A stretch of DNA of 64,000 nucleotides from Alligator mississippiensis (taxonomy: Eukaryota; Chordata; Crocodylia; Alligatoridae), in contig NC_081836.1 in NCBI RefSeq assembly GCF_030867095.1, positions 30,702,338 through 30,766,337 on the forward strand, in the 5' to 3' direction. The notes beneath the pieces are model-generated. The model ran no database searches, was not told the origin of the DNA, and saw only the letters and a list, made by a program, of their open reading frames with translations. Shown one piece after another: positions 51,701 through 60,550 of the stretch. Both the position numbers and the translations under genes were made by a program. Every line of letters starts with the position of its first letter. Positions within the stretch are counted from its first letter, which is position 1.

Positions 51701-54700
51701 TTGGTGGCCATCAGCACAGAAAGGAGTGAGGTGGGCAGCATCCTGGCATGAGATGGCTGCTCAACTTGTGGCTCTTGGGCTGCATGAAGCCCATAAAGGA
51801 ATAATCTACAGGCCCCAGGCTCCCACTTTGCCACTATCCTTCCCCCCCCCTGCACCGCCCAGCAGCTGGGTGTTCTGGGATCCTTCTCCCTTGTCCAGCT
51901 TTCACTTCTTGTCCCAAAGGATGGAAGTGTCGTATAGCACACAGGGCCAGGGAGGCCAGTAGCTTAGAGTGTCCTTGTGGTGCAATAGGGGGTCATGGCT
52001 AGGATTACCATACGTCCGTGTTTTCCCAGACATGTCCTGTTTTTTGGACCCTTGTGCTGCATCCAGGTGGGTTTTTAAAATAAGAACAAATGTCCAGGTT
52101 TTCTGTGAGGGGCAACAAAATGGGCAGGGGCAGGGCACCCGCATGTCACTACCCCCCCCCCCCCCCCCCCCCCCCCCCCAGTGATAGTTGTCCTCTTCTT
52201 TGGACCTGGAAATATGGTAACCTTGTACTGTGTTGATATGTCCTGTGCATCTTGCAACCCCTGCCCACTTAAAAGTTGGACAGACCTGTTCTAATTGTCC
52301 CATTGCCAACTTAAATTGTAGGTCCATGAATGAAGACTATAATGTAGGGGTTAGGAACTCTGCTTTTCTGGCACTTATACTAAAATAAGCTACCAGCATA
52401 GATATAAGTAAACTGCAAAAAAACCCCAGAAGGTGGCTAAAGTGGGAAGCTGGAAGTGGAGCAAACAGTAGAACAGGTTAGTTTCAGTAGGCACAGCTTT
52501 TCAGCCACAGAAGGTGACAGTCTTAGCCATACATTTTTTTAGCAGTCCCCTTTGGGACTAAGCTCAGAAACAGTGGTGAATGGCTCCCAGAAGGAAACAT
52601 TTCCACTGTCCTGTGCACAGGGGCTGTGGTTGTGGATCCTTGAAACAAACTCTCAGTAAAGAGTCTGGTTAGGTCTGTGTGAAACTGGAGCTGCTTAAGG
52701 GTGTGGTGCTGTGCCAAAGGAGGGGGGAGGAGAGCACTGATGGAGCTTGCTTTCCAGCCAGGCTATTCAGCTTCTACATCTCCCCATCCTGCCCTGAGGC
52801 ATTGCATGGCTTGGCAAGCAACTCAGACATCAGAGTTCTTGTCAGCCAGCTTCTGGGTTGCCTTTCTGTCCCCCCACCCACCCCTGAGCTGTTCAGACGC
52901 ATTTTAGGAGGTGTAGGCCAAGTGACCTGTTATTTTTTCTCCTCCCTCGCTTACTGAGAGTGACAGTGGCCTTGAGGGTGAGAATCTGGTTTGCTCAGAT
53001 GCTTCATGAGATATGGTGCAAGTAGGTAGAGGGTGTTTGTAAACCTGCAGACAGGGCTGTGTTGGCAAATGTGCTGATGAGCTGTGTGGGAAGGTGAAGG
53101 GGAGCCCCACAAGATGAGCAGTGCTACGATTCACCAGAAGAGCTGAGCTCAATTTCAACCTGGCTGTGTGGGCAGATCTACCAGAACATGGTAAGTCGCC
53201 TTCTAATGTTAGAATCATAACTGAGTACAGGCAGTCCTCGACTTACAACACTTCAAGTTACAATGTTTCACACTTACAATATTTATAAATAGACACCCTG
53301 TTTCAACTTTCTGACATCAGTTTCAAGTTTACAACGCTTGATCTGATGCAACGCCATGCCAGCGAACAAGTTTGCAGCATTGCCCATCTCCCTGGAGAAC
53401 ATCTGTCCAAACTTCCTTGGACATTTTCTTTAAGAAAGCAGACAAGACTCCAGAAAAACCTGCAACTAAGACTCCTGAAAAGACTTCAGCCAAGAGTCTT
53501 TCAAAAAGTCCAAAATCACCTCAAAGAAGTCCTTCCAAACCAATATGATCGCTATTTACAATATATTAATACATTAATGTAGCTATATTACTCATCTATA
53601 ATTGATCGAGTAAAAAATTCTGGGGTATTGTTGGTGAAAATAGGGTATTGGGCCTTGGTTCAGGAACCAATCCCCCATTTATAACATTGTTTCTTATGAG
53701 AAAATTGGTTCCGAGTTATATTTCAACTTAAGACGCGGTTTTCAGGAACCAATTGTGTCATAAGTCCAAGTGCCTGACTCAAGTGGACATGCAGGTTCAC
53801 AGGGAAATGGAAGGAGGTCTGCCCTGAGGGGTCAGTGTGTCTGAAGTTTAACACCCCTGGCACCTTATCTTTTTTCTATGCATTTGCCTGGCTTTTGGAA
53901 AGAGATTCATTGTGGATACAATGCTAAGGTCTATACCAGAGAAAAATGCTGTAAATACCTTTTGCATTGATCAAATGCAGTAGGTTATACTGGAAAAGTC
54001 CCTGAGAAATCTCTTATGCCCTACTATGCCTTGAAATGAGCATAGAGGACTGTGAATGGTGTACTGAAACACACTTGATAAAATGCTAAATTACTAGCTT
54101 GTACAGCACTCACACTAACAGGCATGATGAAGTGCCCGTGTTGGTGACATAACCAGGCTGGCCCAATGTGCCACTTAGGTCAGAGGCCCATTCAAGACTT
54201 ATTTCATAGATGTAGGAAGTGGAGGGCCTGCAAGAGGCGGCAGGGGGCAGGGGACAGACGGAGACAGGACGGCCAGACAGTAAAGCTGTGGAACAAACTA
54301 CCTTTGCTGGAGGTTTTCACTGGAGGCCTGGATAAGCATTGGGCAGTGATGACTCGGGCGTATTATTCTTTCACTCATGCCGTGGTTGGACCAGACGATT
54401 CCTGATGTCCCTTGCAACCCTGTGATGCTATGACTGTGTGGGGGGGAGGGAGATGTTTGGAACTAACTGAACCCCTGTTGTGGTTCTTGAATCAGGTCCT
54501 GTTGGAGACGTGCATATCTGTGTTTGCTGGGTGAAAGGAAGGAGAAGAGGGAAGTGTTGCTAAGGCAAGAGGAGAACGTGGATGACCAGAGTATGGCATA
54601 ATGACATGTGGAATGGAGAGAAGGATCTGTGACTTGCACTAACCTTGTATTGTGTGGCACAGGGAGCACAGATCGACTCAAGATTTGGGAAGACCATTCT

Positions 54701-57177
54701 ATTATTATCTTGACTCTATCTTCATGGCAAATGAGATGCATTGTGTGCAAGGAACAGCACCAGTCTAACTCTTTATGAAGAACTGTTTAATATGAAGCTT
54801 CAAGTCCTTCACTGACAAAGACTAACCAAGTCTCACAAGGGTCCACAGAGGTCACTTATCACCAGACTAAAGATGGGGAACTGAGTGAATGCATTCCCCC
54901 TGCCTTACCAAAATGCTCAGTAAATTAAGGGCCTGACTTTCAAAGGAGCTGAACACTTAAGACTGCAGTTGTAGTTAATGGAATCTGTGGCTAGGCAACA
55001 ACTCCTGAAGTTCAGGCCTTACGTGAATTGCCCAAGATGACCCAGGGAGTCCAGAACTGACAAGCGTGATTAATGTTGCTTGCTCAGTAAGCTCTTACTG
55101 CCACCCTTCCTTCCAAGAGGAAGAGAGAAGAATATCAGAGACTGAGCCAACAGGTCCACCCTATTATTACAGTGAGGAACTCTAATACCTGAAATTACCA
55201 TGGAAGAGTGCAGAAGTGAACTCCTAGGAGAACTCTTCTGCCACAGTATTACTGTTGGCTCTTTTGGGAAAAGACACTTCTTCAGGACAGCTGCCTACAG
55301 TCTTACCCGAATACCATGGTGCCATCCTTTCTGATGCCAAACTGTGCATTCTGCAAGCCTCCAGCATTCTTCACCAGCCTCCCATCACTCACAACATTCC
55401 CGAGGCATTCCCCAGTGTCCATATTGAAGTAGCCACCATTCTGAGCCACGAGACACTGGCCATGCCTTGCAGTCTTTTCCACAGTGGCCCTCCATCTGGT
55501 ACTGCAACCTCCTACACCACCGGGCTCTAACACAGAGAAAGTTCTCAGGGGATTCCTCACAAAAGTGAAGTGGCCATAGACCTTCCTTTGCTTCTTGTCC
55601 TTTGGAGGGATGTCAGAAACAAACATTCTTGTGGTAGCCACTGGCAGTCCTGTACTTCTGTCGCTGGGCCAGGCTTCATGCGTTACATTGCCATGCACAA
55701 CACCTTGACAGTCTCTGACATGCCTGTGAGGGTGCCGTGGGCCATGCTGGGAAGGAGGATATGGTAGCAGCAAGTCATCATTTAATGAAATCCTGAAAGA
55801 ACAGATTGGTGAGATTTTTGTTGAAGCAAGTCCTCCTTCAGTCAGCCATCAGCATGTCCAAGGTTCTTGCATCACCCCCCCGTCAATGGCTGACTAGCTG
55901 AGCACCTCTCAGTCTTCTTATGTTTATCTGCACAAAGCCCTGCAAAGGCATGTGCAATCCATTTATGCCACCCCTACTAAAATAAGGCACAGAGGGATAA
56001 AGATGTAATGTCTGTACACGAGTGGTGCTTCTTATGTCAGCATGGTTAATGTGACAATGGCCCCACTCAACACAGTCGCATCCATACCAGTATAAAAGTG
56101 CTTTGCCATATTTTGCTTCAGCAAAGCAAAACAAGTTACACTGGCATAAAGTGCTTTCTACCAATACATTCATCTCTAGCCTAGGGCAAGACTACCTAGG
56201 GGTGGGTAAATGCACATGTGTTTTAGTTGGCAGCCGTTGGTACAATGTGAATTTATCTAAAAACTTGTCCCAAAACATTAGTGACAAGATCTGTATTAGA
56301 TGAAGTGGGGGAAAACCAAAATCATGTGAGCAAAGATTAGGAAAGCCCAGGATCAAAGGGTTTGCTGGACTGCTGAAGTGTTGCTGTCATGCTACCGTCT
56401 TTACAGCCCCTACAGTCCGCATGCCCCGACAGCCTGGATGAGACACCACAGATCCACCTCAATGTGAGCGATCAGGTCTTCTAACATCTAAACTAGCCTT
56501 CCCCTTAAAGACAAAAAAGCAATATCTGCCACACAGCTCCTCTCTCCTGGGGCTAACATATGTGAGTTCAAGGACAATTATGTTAAGAAGACAAATCAGG
56601 AGGGGCTGCAGAACAGGAACACGTAAATACGAGTCCTTGAGAGAACTTTTGCCTCAAGGAAACCCCAGTCAAGGCAGCAGCCAATAGTCAGAGATGGACA
56701 GAAGAGTTGTACCAGGAGCTCCCTCCCGCTCACTACGAAGCAGCACAACTCTGCCCTGCTGCAAGGCTGGGCGGCTCAGGCGGTGCGACGGGTGAGACAA
56801 GGACGAGGCTGGCTGCTCCTGACAAGCGGGGGGGAGGGGCGCTCAGCCTCCTCGCGGCCTGCTCTTCTGCGCCGCCGCCGCCCCGCCCCGCCTCGCGCGC
56901 CTCGTGGCCGCCAGGCCGCCCTGACCGGAGCCTGGCGGGCGGCGGAGCCCGGGCAGCGGGACCATGCTCGGAGGCGGAGCAGGCACCTCTGAGTGAGGCG
57001 GGGCAAGGCCCCAGCACAGCGGGGGGCACATGCGGGGGCGCAGACTCACCCGTGCTCCGAGCTGCTGCTGCCGCCGCCGCCGCCGCCGAGCACCACCTGG
57101 ATGCCGCCGAGCACCGCCAGGGCCGCCGCCAGCGCTCCCCGCCCGCCGGCCCAGGCCGCCCCTCTGGAGGCCGCCAT
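39477..57177 (-). CDS. NAGPA: N-acetylglucosamine-1-phosphodiester alpha-N-acetylglucosaminidase (uncovering enzyme)
   Basis: Ten exons on the minus strand: 57177-57050, 55792-55307, 50283-50144, 49915-49807, 48182-48054, 45388-45180, 43514-43467, 42952-42824, 41601-41470 and 39748-39477. They total 1782 bases, 593 residues plus stop, in frame throughout. The enzyme removes GlcNAc from GlcNAc-phospho-mannose on lysosomal hydrolases in the trans-Golgi, exposing mannose-6-phosphate. Features: signal peptide (1 to about 31), propeptide ending at a furin-like RHVR|D site (66-69), glycosidase domain (about 85-330) with the NLDGGGS motif (308-314), EGF-like cysteine modules (about 350-495), one membrane span (about 516-539) and a tail with a YYPL sorting signal (554-557). 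Seven N-X-S/T sequons are seen. It is longer than the human enzyme (515 residues, as recalled), mainly through an extra EGF exon, and lacks the human C-terminal NPF. Confidence 0.97.
41470..41601 (-). CDS. NAGPA: NAGPA exon 9 (last cysteine-rich module and stem)
   Basis: Encodes ECLIGQYGPNCQKTCECEHK then CPCDQETGSCNITYPST, matching the human ECPLGWHGPGCQRPCKCEHH region. Phase 1 on both sides. The acceptor is ATTTTCTCAG and the donor GTACGT. Confidence 0.95.
42451..42521. repeat. Perfect hairpin, 23-bp arms and 25-base loop
   Basis: Bases 42451-42473 are the exact reverse complement of 42499-42521. Part of the loop, ACAGCTTTGGCAG(G/A)GTTAGA, recurs directly downstream at 42527-42546. It lies in the NAGPA intron between exons 8 and 9. 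Confidence 0.95.
42824..42952 (-). CDS. NAGPA: NAGPA exon 8, extra EGF-like module
   Basis: Forty-three codons in a symmetric phase 1-1 exon: CASGFYGDGCAQRCLCHNGG then ECDPVHGSCTCPAGYRGALC. The eight-cysteine spacing is that of a laminin/MEGF-type EGF repeat. Splice sites are TCTCTGCAG and GTGAAG. The human protein (as recalled) passes straight from the NCSE end of the previous exon to the module of exon 9, so this exon is additional. Confidence 0.9.
43467..43514 (-). CDS. NAGPA: NAGPA exon 7 (half EGF module)
   Basis: Only 48 bases, encoding GCLCDAGWIGSNCSE, the end of the EGF unit begun in exon 6. Acceptor TCATGCAG, donor GTAACT. Equivalent to human GCRCDAGWTGSNCSE. Confidence 0.95.
43870..43920. 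repeat. 21-bp direct duplication
   Basis: CTTGCAGTGATCACAGCCAA(T) occurs at 43870-43890 and again at 43900-43920, in the intron before NAGPA exon 7. No function apparent. Confidence 0.9.
44798..44995. repeat. Short diverged tandem duplications in NAGPA intron 6
   Basis: CTTGATTGGTGGAGGGTGCC (about 44800) returns as CTTGATTGGCAGAGGGTGCC (about 44867), both followed by a ...CACTAC...GCTTTTT stretch. Just after, GAAATTGTGGCCAATGCTGG is followed by GCAATTGTGGACAATGCTG. Confidence 0.8.
45180..45388 (-). CDS. NAGPA: NAGPA exon 6 (EGF-rich region)
   Basis: Encodes NGMWRCPRDVSTVMCIHEPT, then CEPPDCNSHGRCVLGECQC and LDCGPSNCSLHGICTE. The donor is GAGT|GTAAGC on the minus strand; this choice gives the correct phase to exon 7. 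Confidence 0.96.
45389..48053 (-). other. NAGPA: NAGPA intron 5
   Basis: Contains the fold-back element 45997-47089. The remainder (47090-48053) shows no exon or clear repeat. Confidence 0.55.
45997..47089. mobile_element. Fold-back hAT-like element, 1.1 kb
   Basis: The ends TAGGGCTGTGCAAAG and (reverse complement of right end) TAGGCCCGTGCAAAG are inverted. The similarity then continues inward: GATTTGATTCAG/CCAAATCTCCAAATC outer parts and the CTTTAAAAAAAAGCCCCCAC / GATCCCTGCTGCCCCCC inner parts have reverse-complement partners near 46880 and 46810. So most of the element is one imperfect palindrome centred near 46550. No matching 8-bp flanks were found. It sits in the NAGPA intron between exons 5 and 6. 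Confidence 0.65.
48054..48182 (-). CDS. NAGPA: NAGPA exon 5 (catalytic-domain NLDGGGS motif)
   Basis: Encodes LSLWEMADFLKQQGVINAVN then LDGGGSATLVLNGTLASYPS. The NLDGGGS motif is the signature of this phosphodiester glycosidase family, and NGT is a conserved glycosylation sequon. Acceptor TTTCTGTAG, donor GTAAGT. Confidence 0.97.
48345..48545 (+). repeat. GTGTCAAAC-type interspersed repeat, copy 2
   Basis: Begins CAGGGCTGTCTGATTGGCAG CCCATAG and includes AGCTGCCACTTCCTGCCC and GGGCCATGTGGTACAG, parallel to the copies at 22803 and 51755. Confidence 0.45.
48729..48760. repeat. Perfect hairpin, 13-bp arms and 6-base loop
   Basis: GACAGTGCAGTAA (48729-48741) and TTACTGCACTGTC (48748-48760) are exact reverse complements around TGGCTG. 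The surrounding 48600-48760 also has facing AGTGTTGG / CCAACACT words, suggesting a palindrome-rich repeat. Confidence 0.85.
49807..49915 (-). CDS. NAGPA: NAGPA exon 4 (glycosidase domain)
   Basis: Encodes NFDKFINVISARTAVGHDSQ then GQLILVHVDGQTDAR, equal to human FSKFVNVISARTAIGHDRKG and following. Acceptor CTCCCACAG, donor GTAAGG. The human-like HADGQT is HVDGQT here. Confidence 0.96.
50144..50283 (-). CDS. NAGPA: NAGPA exon 3 (glycosidase domain)
   Basis: Encodes YLSEEDVLDPVNPFMQLVSG then VVWLLRNGEVYINQSKTAEC and DETQTT. Matches human YLSEEEVLDTENPFVQLLSG closely. Acceptor CTCTTCTAG, donor GTAGCG. Confidence 0.97.
50375..51166 (+). mobile_element. CR1 LINE fragment, older subfamily, ORF2 end and 3' tail
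   Basis: Encodes NFNKDKC-like text, then SLFYSAPVRPHVKYCVQFW and YRKDVDRLERVQQRATRMVQ. It continues with the usual AGGAAAAACTCTCACAAGGA block and ends GACTTCCTGAGGTCCCTTTG and GTGATTCT. It is more diverged from the other CR1 copies and has several frame breaks. It starts about 90 bases from NAGPA exon 3, on the side of its acceptor. Confidence 0.93.
51755..51955 (+). repeat. GTGTCAAAC-type interspersed repeat, copy 3
   Basis: CAACTTGTGGCTCTTGGGCT GCATGAAGCCC, then GGCCCCAGGCTCCCAC and CCAGCTTTCACTTCTTGTCC, collinear with the copies at 22803 and 48345. Confidence 0.5.
52001..52224. mobile_element. GACCATA-type non-autonomous element with poly-C core, copy 2
   Basis: The left end AGGATTACCATACGTCC and the reverse complement of the right end AAGGTTACCATATTTCC form imperfect inverted repeats. 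The core has a C run of about 30 bases (52152-52180). Related ends are seen at 35494-36020. Confidence 0.6.
53228..53776 (+). mobile_element. Tigger/pogo-like element with transposase tail remnant
   Basis: The left end CAGGCAGTCCTCGACTTAC and the reverse complement of the right end CAGGCACTTGGACTTATGAC resemble Tigger termini. TA precedes the left end; the right flank is not TA. Inside, the plus strand reads TSLDIFFKKADKTPEKPATK followed by a basic serine/proline tail and stop (about 53410-53548), the style of a Tigger transposase C-terminus. Internally deleted. Confidence 0.72.
54170..54433 (+). mobile_element. CR1/L3-like LINE 3' end, old
   Basis: AAGCTGTGGAACAAACTACC, GGAGGTTTTCACTGGAGGCC TGGATAAGC and GACCAGACGATTCCTGATGT CCCTTGCAACCCTGTGATGC follow the order of CR1-type 3' ends (W..LP.., then 'gtcccttccaaccctatgattctatg'). 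Highly diverged. Confidence 0.8.
55307..55792 (-). CDS. NAGPA: NAGPA exon 2 (propeptide and start of glycosidase domain)
   Basis: Encodes ISLNDDLLLPYPPSQHGPR, the candidate furin site HRHVR|DCQ, the sequon NVTHEAW, then NPLRTFSVLEPGGVGGCSTR and QNGGYFNMDTGECLGNVVSD. All key glycosidase-family blocks of human NAGPA are present. Acceptor TTCTTTCAG, donor GTAAGA. Confidence 0.97.
57050..57177 (-). CDS. NAGPA: NAGPA exon 1 (start codon and signal peptide)
   Basis: On the minus strand the context AAC-ATG-G is a good start. It encodes MAASRGAAWAGGRGALAAAL AVLGGIQVVLG, a clear signal peptide, then a Gly6-Ser4 run. The donor is CACGG|GTGAGT, phase 2, which joins exon 2 in frame. Confidence 0.9.
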
Positions 57178-57192
57178 GTTGGACCGGCGCCG

Positions 57193-57202
57193 GTCACGTG
57201 GC
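57193..57202. promoter_or_regulatory. CLEAR-like E-box 1 (GTCACGTGGC)
   Basis: A TFEB/TFE3-type CACGTG box, 9 of 10 matching the CLEAR consensus GTCACGTGAC, 16 bases upstream of the NAGPA start codon. Confidence 0.65.
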
Positions 57203-57207
57203 AGTCG

Positions 57208-57217
57208 GTCACGTGAC
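57208..57217. promoter_or_regulatory. CLEAR element 2 (GTCACGTGAC)
   Basis: A perfect palindromic match to the CLEAR consensus, 31 bases upstream of the NAGPA start codon and 15 bases from the first box. CLEAR sites are the TFEB-bound elements near the start sites of many lysosomal genes. Use here is inferred from motif and gene function. Confidence 0.75.
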
Positions 57218-58006
57218 CGCCGCGGCGGGGCTGCTGCCTGCCGGCCGGGTTCCGGTGCCGCCTTTCCCCGCGCGGGGGCTGGCGCTGAGGGCGGCGGCGC
57301 GGGGCCTGCGCCAGCGGTTGTGACGCTGCGCTGTGGCCGCGGCCGTGTGCAGGGGGGGGCTGCGCCCTTCTCTGCTGCCGGCAGGTGCAGACGCGCTCCT
57401 GTGGCCGCCTTCCCTTGCGCCGGGCGCTGGGGCAGCGGTTGCCGCGGGCCTGCTGCCACAGCTCGGCTGGGAAGGGAGATGGCTCATGCAGCCGGGCAGG
57501 GGGAAGCGGCGACCAGGGCCTAGAGGAGAGGGACGCAGATGCCTGCCACAGCCAAGGTGCTGCTTGCACCAGCTCTGTCCTTGTTAGGATGTTGCCTCTG
57601 CTGTGGGGCTGGGTGAAACACTGTACTTAACACTTTGGAGGAAGTGCATCCCTGTATCGCATGCAAACCCTTCCCTGTGTACCTGGCTGCACTTCTGGAG
57701 TAATGGCATCGGCTCCAGGACGGCACCCCGCCAGTCTCTGGACCGTCCTAACAGTCATTTGCTTAGTTTTCAGATCATACGCTGAAAGTGAGATATAATG
57801 AAATTTTAAAGCCAATCCCTTTTCTATTTAGGTAGATTGGCAATGGCCTTAACTTACTATTGGAATATATGCATTTGTAAATCATTGCAACTGGGCCAGA
57901 TCCAGCGGAGGGGATTTAAGGTTTATTTTAATAGCGGGGGAGGTGGGTAAAGAACAGTATTGAAAGTTGCACAGTTAGGAACAAAATATTTATTAGTGGA
58001 GAAGTG

Positions 58007-58200
58007 CTGCGTGGTGGTTCAGACCCTGGATAGGGAGGTTAAAGGTTGGACCTAATTCCCAGCTCTATCACATACTTCTTTCCTACAGACAAGTCACTTA
58101 AATCTCGCTGTGCCAGCTTCCCAAACCATAAAGTAAAATAGCACTTCCCGATCTTGCTGCATGACTATCTGGACAACATTTGTACACCAGGAAGGCATTT
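58007..58200 (+). repeat. MIR SINE remnant
   Basis: GCGTGGTGGTTCAGACCCTG, CCTAATTCCCAGCTCTATCA and AGACAAGTCACTTAAATCTC GCTGTGCC keep the order of the MIR consensus (tag, CORE, 'gacaagtcacttaacctc'). Old and diverged. Confidence 0.72.
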
Positions 58201-58951
58201 GTATGTTATATATGAGAATGTCGAACTCTACACCTAGATACTGAATCATCTTGGAGGCAAACAAAATTTAACCGACTACTTTAAACAATGAGGATTGGGA
58301 TCTCCTTTAGCTTTAAAATCTGCAGAAGATTACAATGTCCCTGAGGATCACTGCAAACATGCGTATTAACAGTAACGAAGCAGTTATAAACCTTGCTCAG
58401 CCTTATTCCTGTAAATGGCACCAGATCTGCTTCATATGTCAGCAAGGACAGACAAGGTCACTTACTCCCCAAAGCACCGCTCCGTTAGATTTCAACTTTT
58501 GTCCTATTTCTAACAGCTACTAGAGTTTTTTAGCAATTATCGCTCTCTGAGCTTACATATACTAGGTATGATACATAAATCCCACCAGTATAAAAGCTCT
58601 GGACCTGGGACCTAGATTGGAGGCAGCAGTTTAGTGGAGATTTAAGAGGAATCATAGCAAAATGTTTGCACTGACCTAGAACCTTTCTGGCAAGGATTTC
58701 CAAGCCTCTCACAAAGGAGTGGTATCCTTGTTTCTTAGCTGGAGATGGAGGTGCAGAGGGGTTTGTGGTCTGTTAGAGATGCTCTGATATTTATTTCCAA
58801 GGTGATAGTGTAAGTCACTGGTAGAGTACAGTATAGCATCTAGGAGTTCTGGATCCTACATTCCTCTACTTGTCACTGGTCAAACCATTGCTCAAAATGA
58901 AGCCATTTTGCCACTCCCAATCCCGGTCCTTGCCTGGGCATGTCACATTCT

Positions 58952-59875
58952 TCAAGTGATGTGTTTTCTACTTACCATTTTCCTCAGAGCTGCCTTCACC
59001 TTGCAGTTCCTGAGGCTGTAGATGATTGGGTTTAACATGGGTGTTACAATGCAGTAGAGTGGAGACCAGCATATGGATATACAGTGAATATCCCAAGCTG
59101 GACTGGTTATAATAAAACAGAGCTGTTCCAAAAAACATAACAACCACTGTGAGGTGGGATGCACATATGGAGAAGGGCTTATATCAACCATCAGCCGAAT
59201 GGATTTGGTGGATGGCTCTGGCCATACAGATATAGGAGACCATAACGAACAAATGGGCTAATGCCAATGAACACACTGGCTGTACGAAGGACAGCTTCAT
59301 TCAAGGTGCTATCACTACAAGACAGTTTTAAGAGTGGGGGTACATCACACATGAAATGGCTGATGTCACTGGGTCCACAGAAGGATAAAGCAGATGTCAG
59401 GAGACTGTGGAAGAGTGAGTTCAGAAAACCGCATGCCCAGGATCCAGCTGCCAGCTGGAGACAAACTTCTGTTCATAATGACTGTATACAGCAAGGGATG
59501 GCATATAGCAATGTATCTATCGTATGCCATGGCTGCTAAGAGGACACACTGACCCAACACAATCAGACTGAACATTTGTGCCTTGCATCCAGCATAGGAT
59601 GTGGTCTTGATCTCCTGAAGGAAGTTCACCAGTATTTTTGGGATGATAGTCAACATACAGCAGAGGTCTATGAAGGATAGGTTGGCAACAAGAAAATACA
59701 TAGAGGTATGGAGGCGGATGTCAGCTGTTGTCACTGTAATTATCATGACATTCCCCATCAAAGTTACCATATAAATAACAGAAAACACCAGGAAGAAGAC
59801 CATCTGGAATTCAGGATGGTTTAAGAATCCCAGGAGTCTGAATGTGGTCACTGCTGTTTGATTTCCCATTTCCAT
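58952..59875 (-). pseudogene. Olfactory receptor pseudogene (class II type)
   Basis: Single-exon seven-helix receptor on the minus strand. An N-terminal frame of 169 codons (from 59875) has the sequon NQT, an LHTSMYF variant of the LHTPMYF motif, MAYDRYIAICHPLLY at the third helix and conserved cysteines. The remaining parts are recognisable but out of frame: SLFHSLLTSALSFCG, FCDVPPLLKLSCSD-like [29 protein letters not shown] and [13 protein letters not shown] count about three frameshifts (near 59435, 59250 and 59065) and one in-frame TGA near 59190, so no functional receptor can be made. It lies alone about 1.8 kb upstream of NAGPA. The subfamily was not assigned. Confidence 0.93.
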
Positions 59876-60259
59876 TTATTCTATATGTTTACCCTAATGA
59901 AAAGAAACAATCAGCCTGACAGCATTAATAATGCCCCATGTATGAAGCAGATAATTAGTGGCTAAATTTGCCACAGTACTGCACTTCTGTTAATTCTCCT
60001 TTCTCCTGTCTGATACAATCACAGTTCTTTCTTTTCTTTGTTGTTGCTCTTCTGCTGTTAATAGCTCTTTGGGGCAGAGACCATGCTTTTGCTTTGTTTA
60101 TATGGCATCTCAAACAATGGGATTCTGGTCCATGCCTGGGGATCCTAAATGCCACTGTAAAACAATAATAATGGCAGAATAACAAAAACTTTATTGTCTT
60201 ACATATAAGATCATCTTAGTGTATAGTAATGGGACACACACTATGGTGGAGGGAAAGCC

Positions 60260-60550
60260 AATGGAGCCATGGTACTCTGGGGTGCCATGAAATCCTTTTA
60301 AGGATGCTATGGGGTGCCACCCAATATTAACACTGTTAGGTGCAAACACCTCTACACGACTTGCAAGATAAACACAGAGATTTCCAAGAAGAATCCAGAG
60401 TGTCAAAAACATTCTGACTCATTGTGGGCTTTCTGAGCTCTTTAAGACAGAAGAAATTGCTCCATTATTTTTCTGTAGTCAAAAAACAAGTGAAAGCTAA
60501 GAGCTGGCATCTGATGTGGGTACCTTGGATCTAAAGGTTGAGAAGCACTG
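60260..60550. mobile_element. hAT-type MITE (CAGTGATTCTCA family), copy 2
   Basis: Shares AGAGATTTCCAAGAAGAATC, TTTCTGAGCTCTTTAAGACA and ATTATTTTTCTGTAGTCAAA with the copy at 24625-24883, and ends AAGGTTGAGAAGCACTG. The left end looks altered (GGGGTGCCATGAAATCC near 60280), and no target duplication was found. Confidence 0.7.

Larger units (their letters stand above)
50284..55306 (-). other. NAGPA: NAGPA intron 2, repeat-rich
   Basis: A 5-kb intron with two CR1 fragments, one Tigger-like element, one GACCATA-type element and one GTGTCAAAC-type repeat. The parts 52225-53220 and 54434-55306 show no supported feature. Confidence 0.6.
56730..57530 (-). promoter_or_regulatory. NAGPA: CpG island over the NAGPA start
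   Basis: Very dense CG and GC-box-like (GGGGCGG / CCGCCCC) text surrounds exon 1, in contrast with AT-rich flanks. There is no TATA box near the start, as expected for a housekeeping promoter. Open frames through it in several phases are due to base composition. Confidence 0.8.

Noticed and set aside
56733-57569. A 278-codon minus-strand open frame over the NAGPA promoter
   Set aside because: It is kept open by extreme GC content, has Ala/Pro/Arg-rich low-complexity text, and is in a different frame from the signal peptide that joins exon 2.
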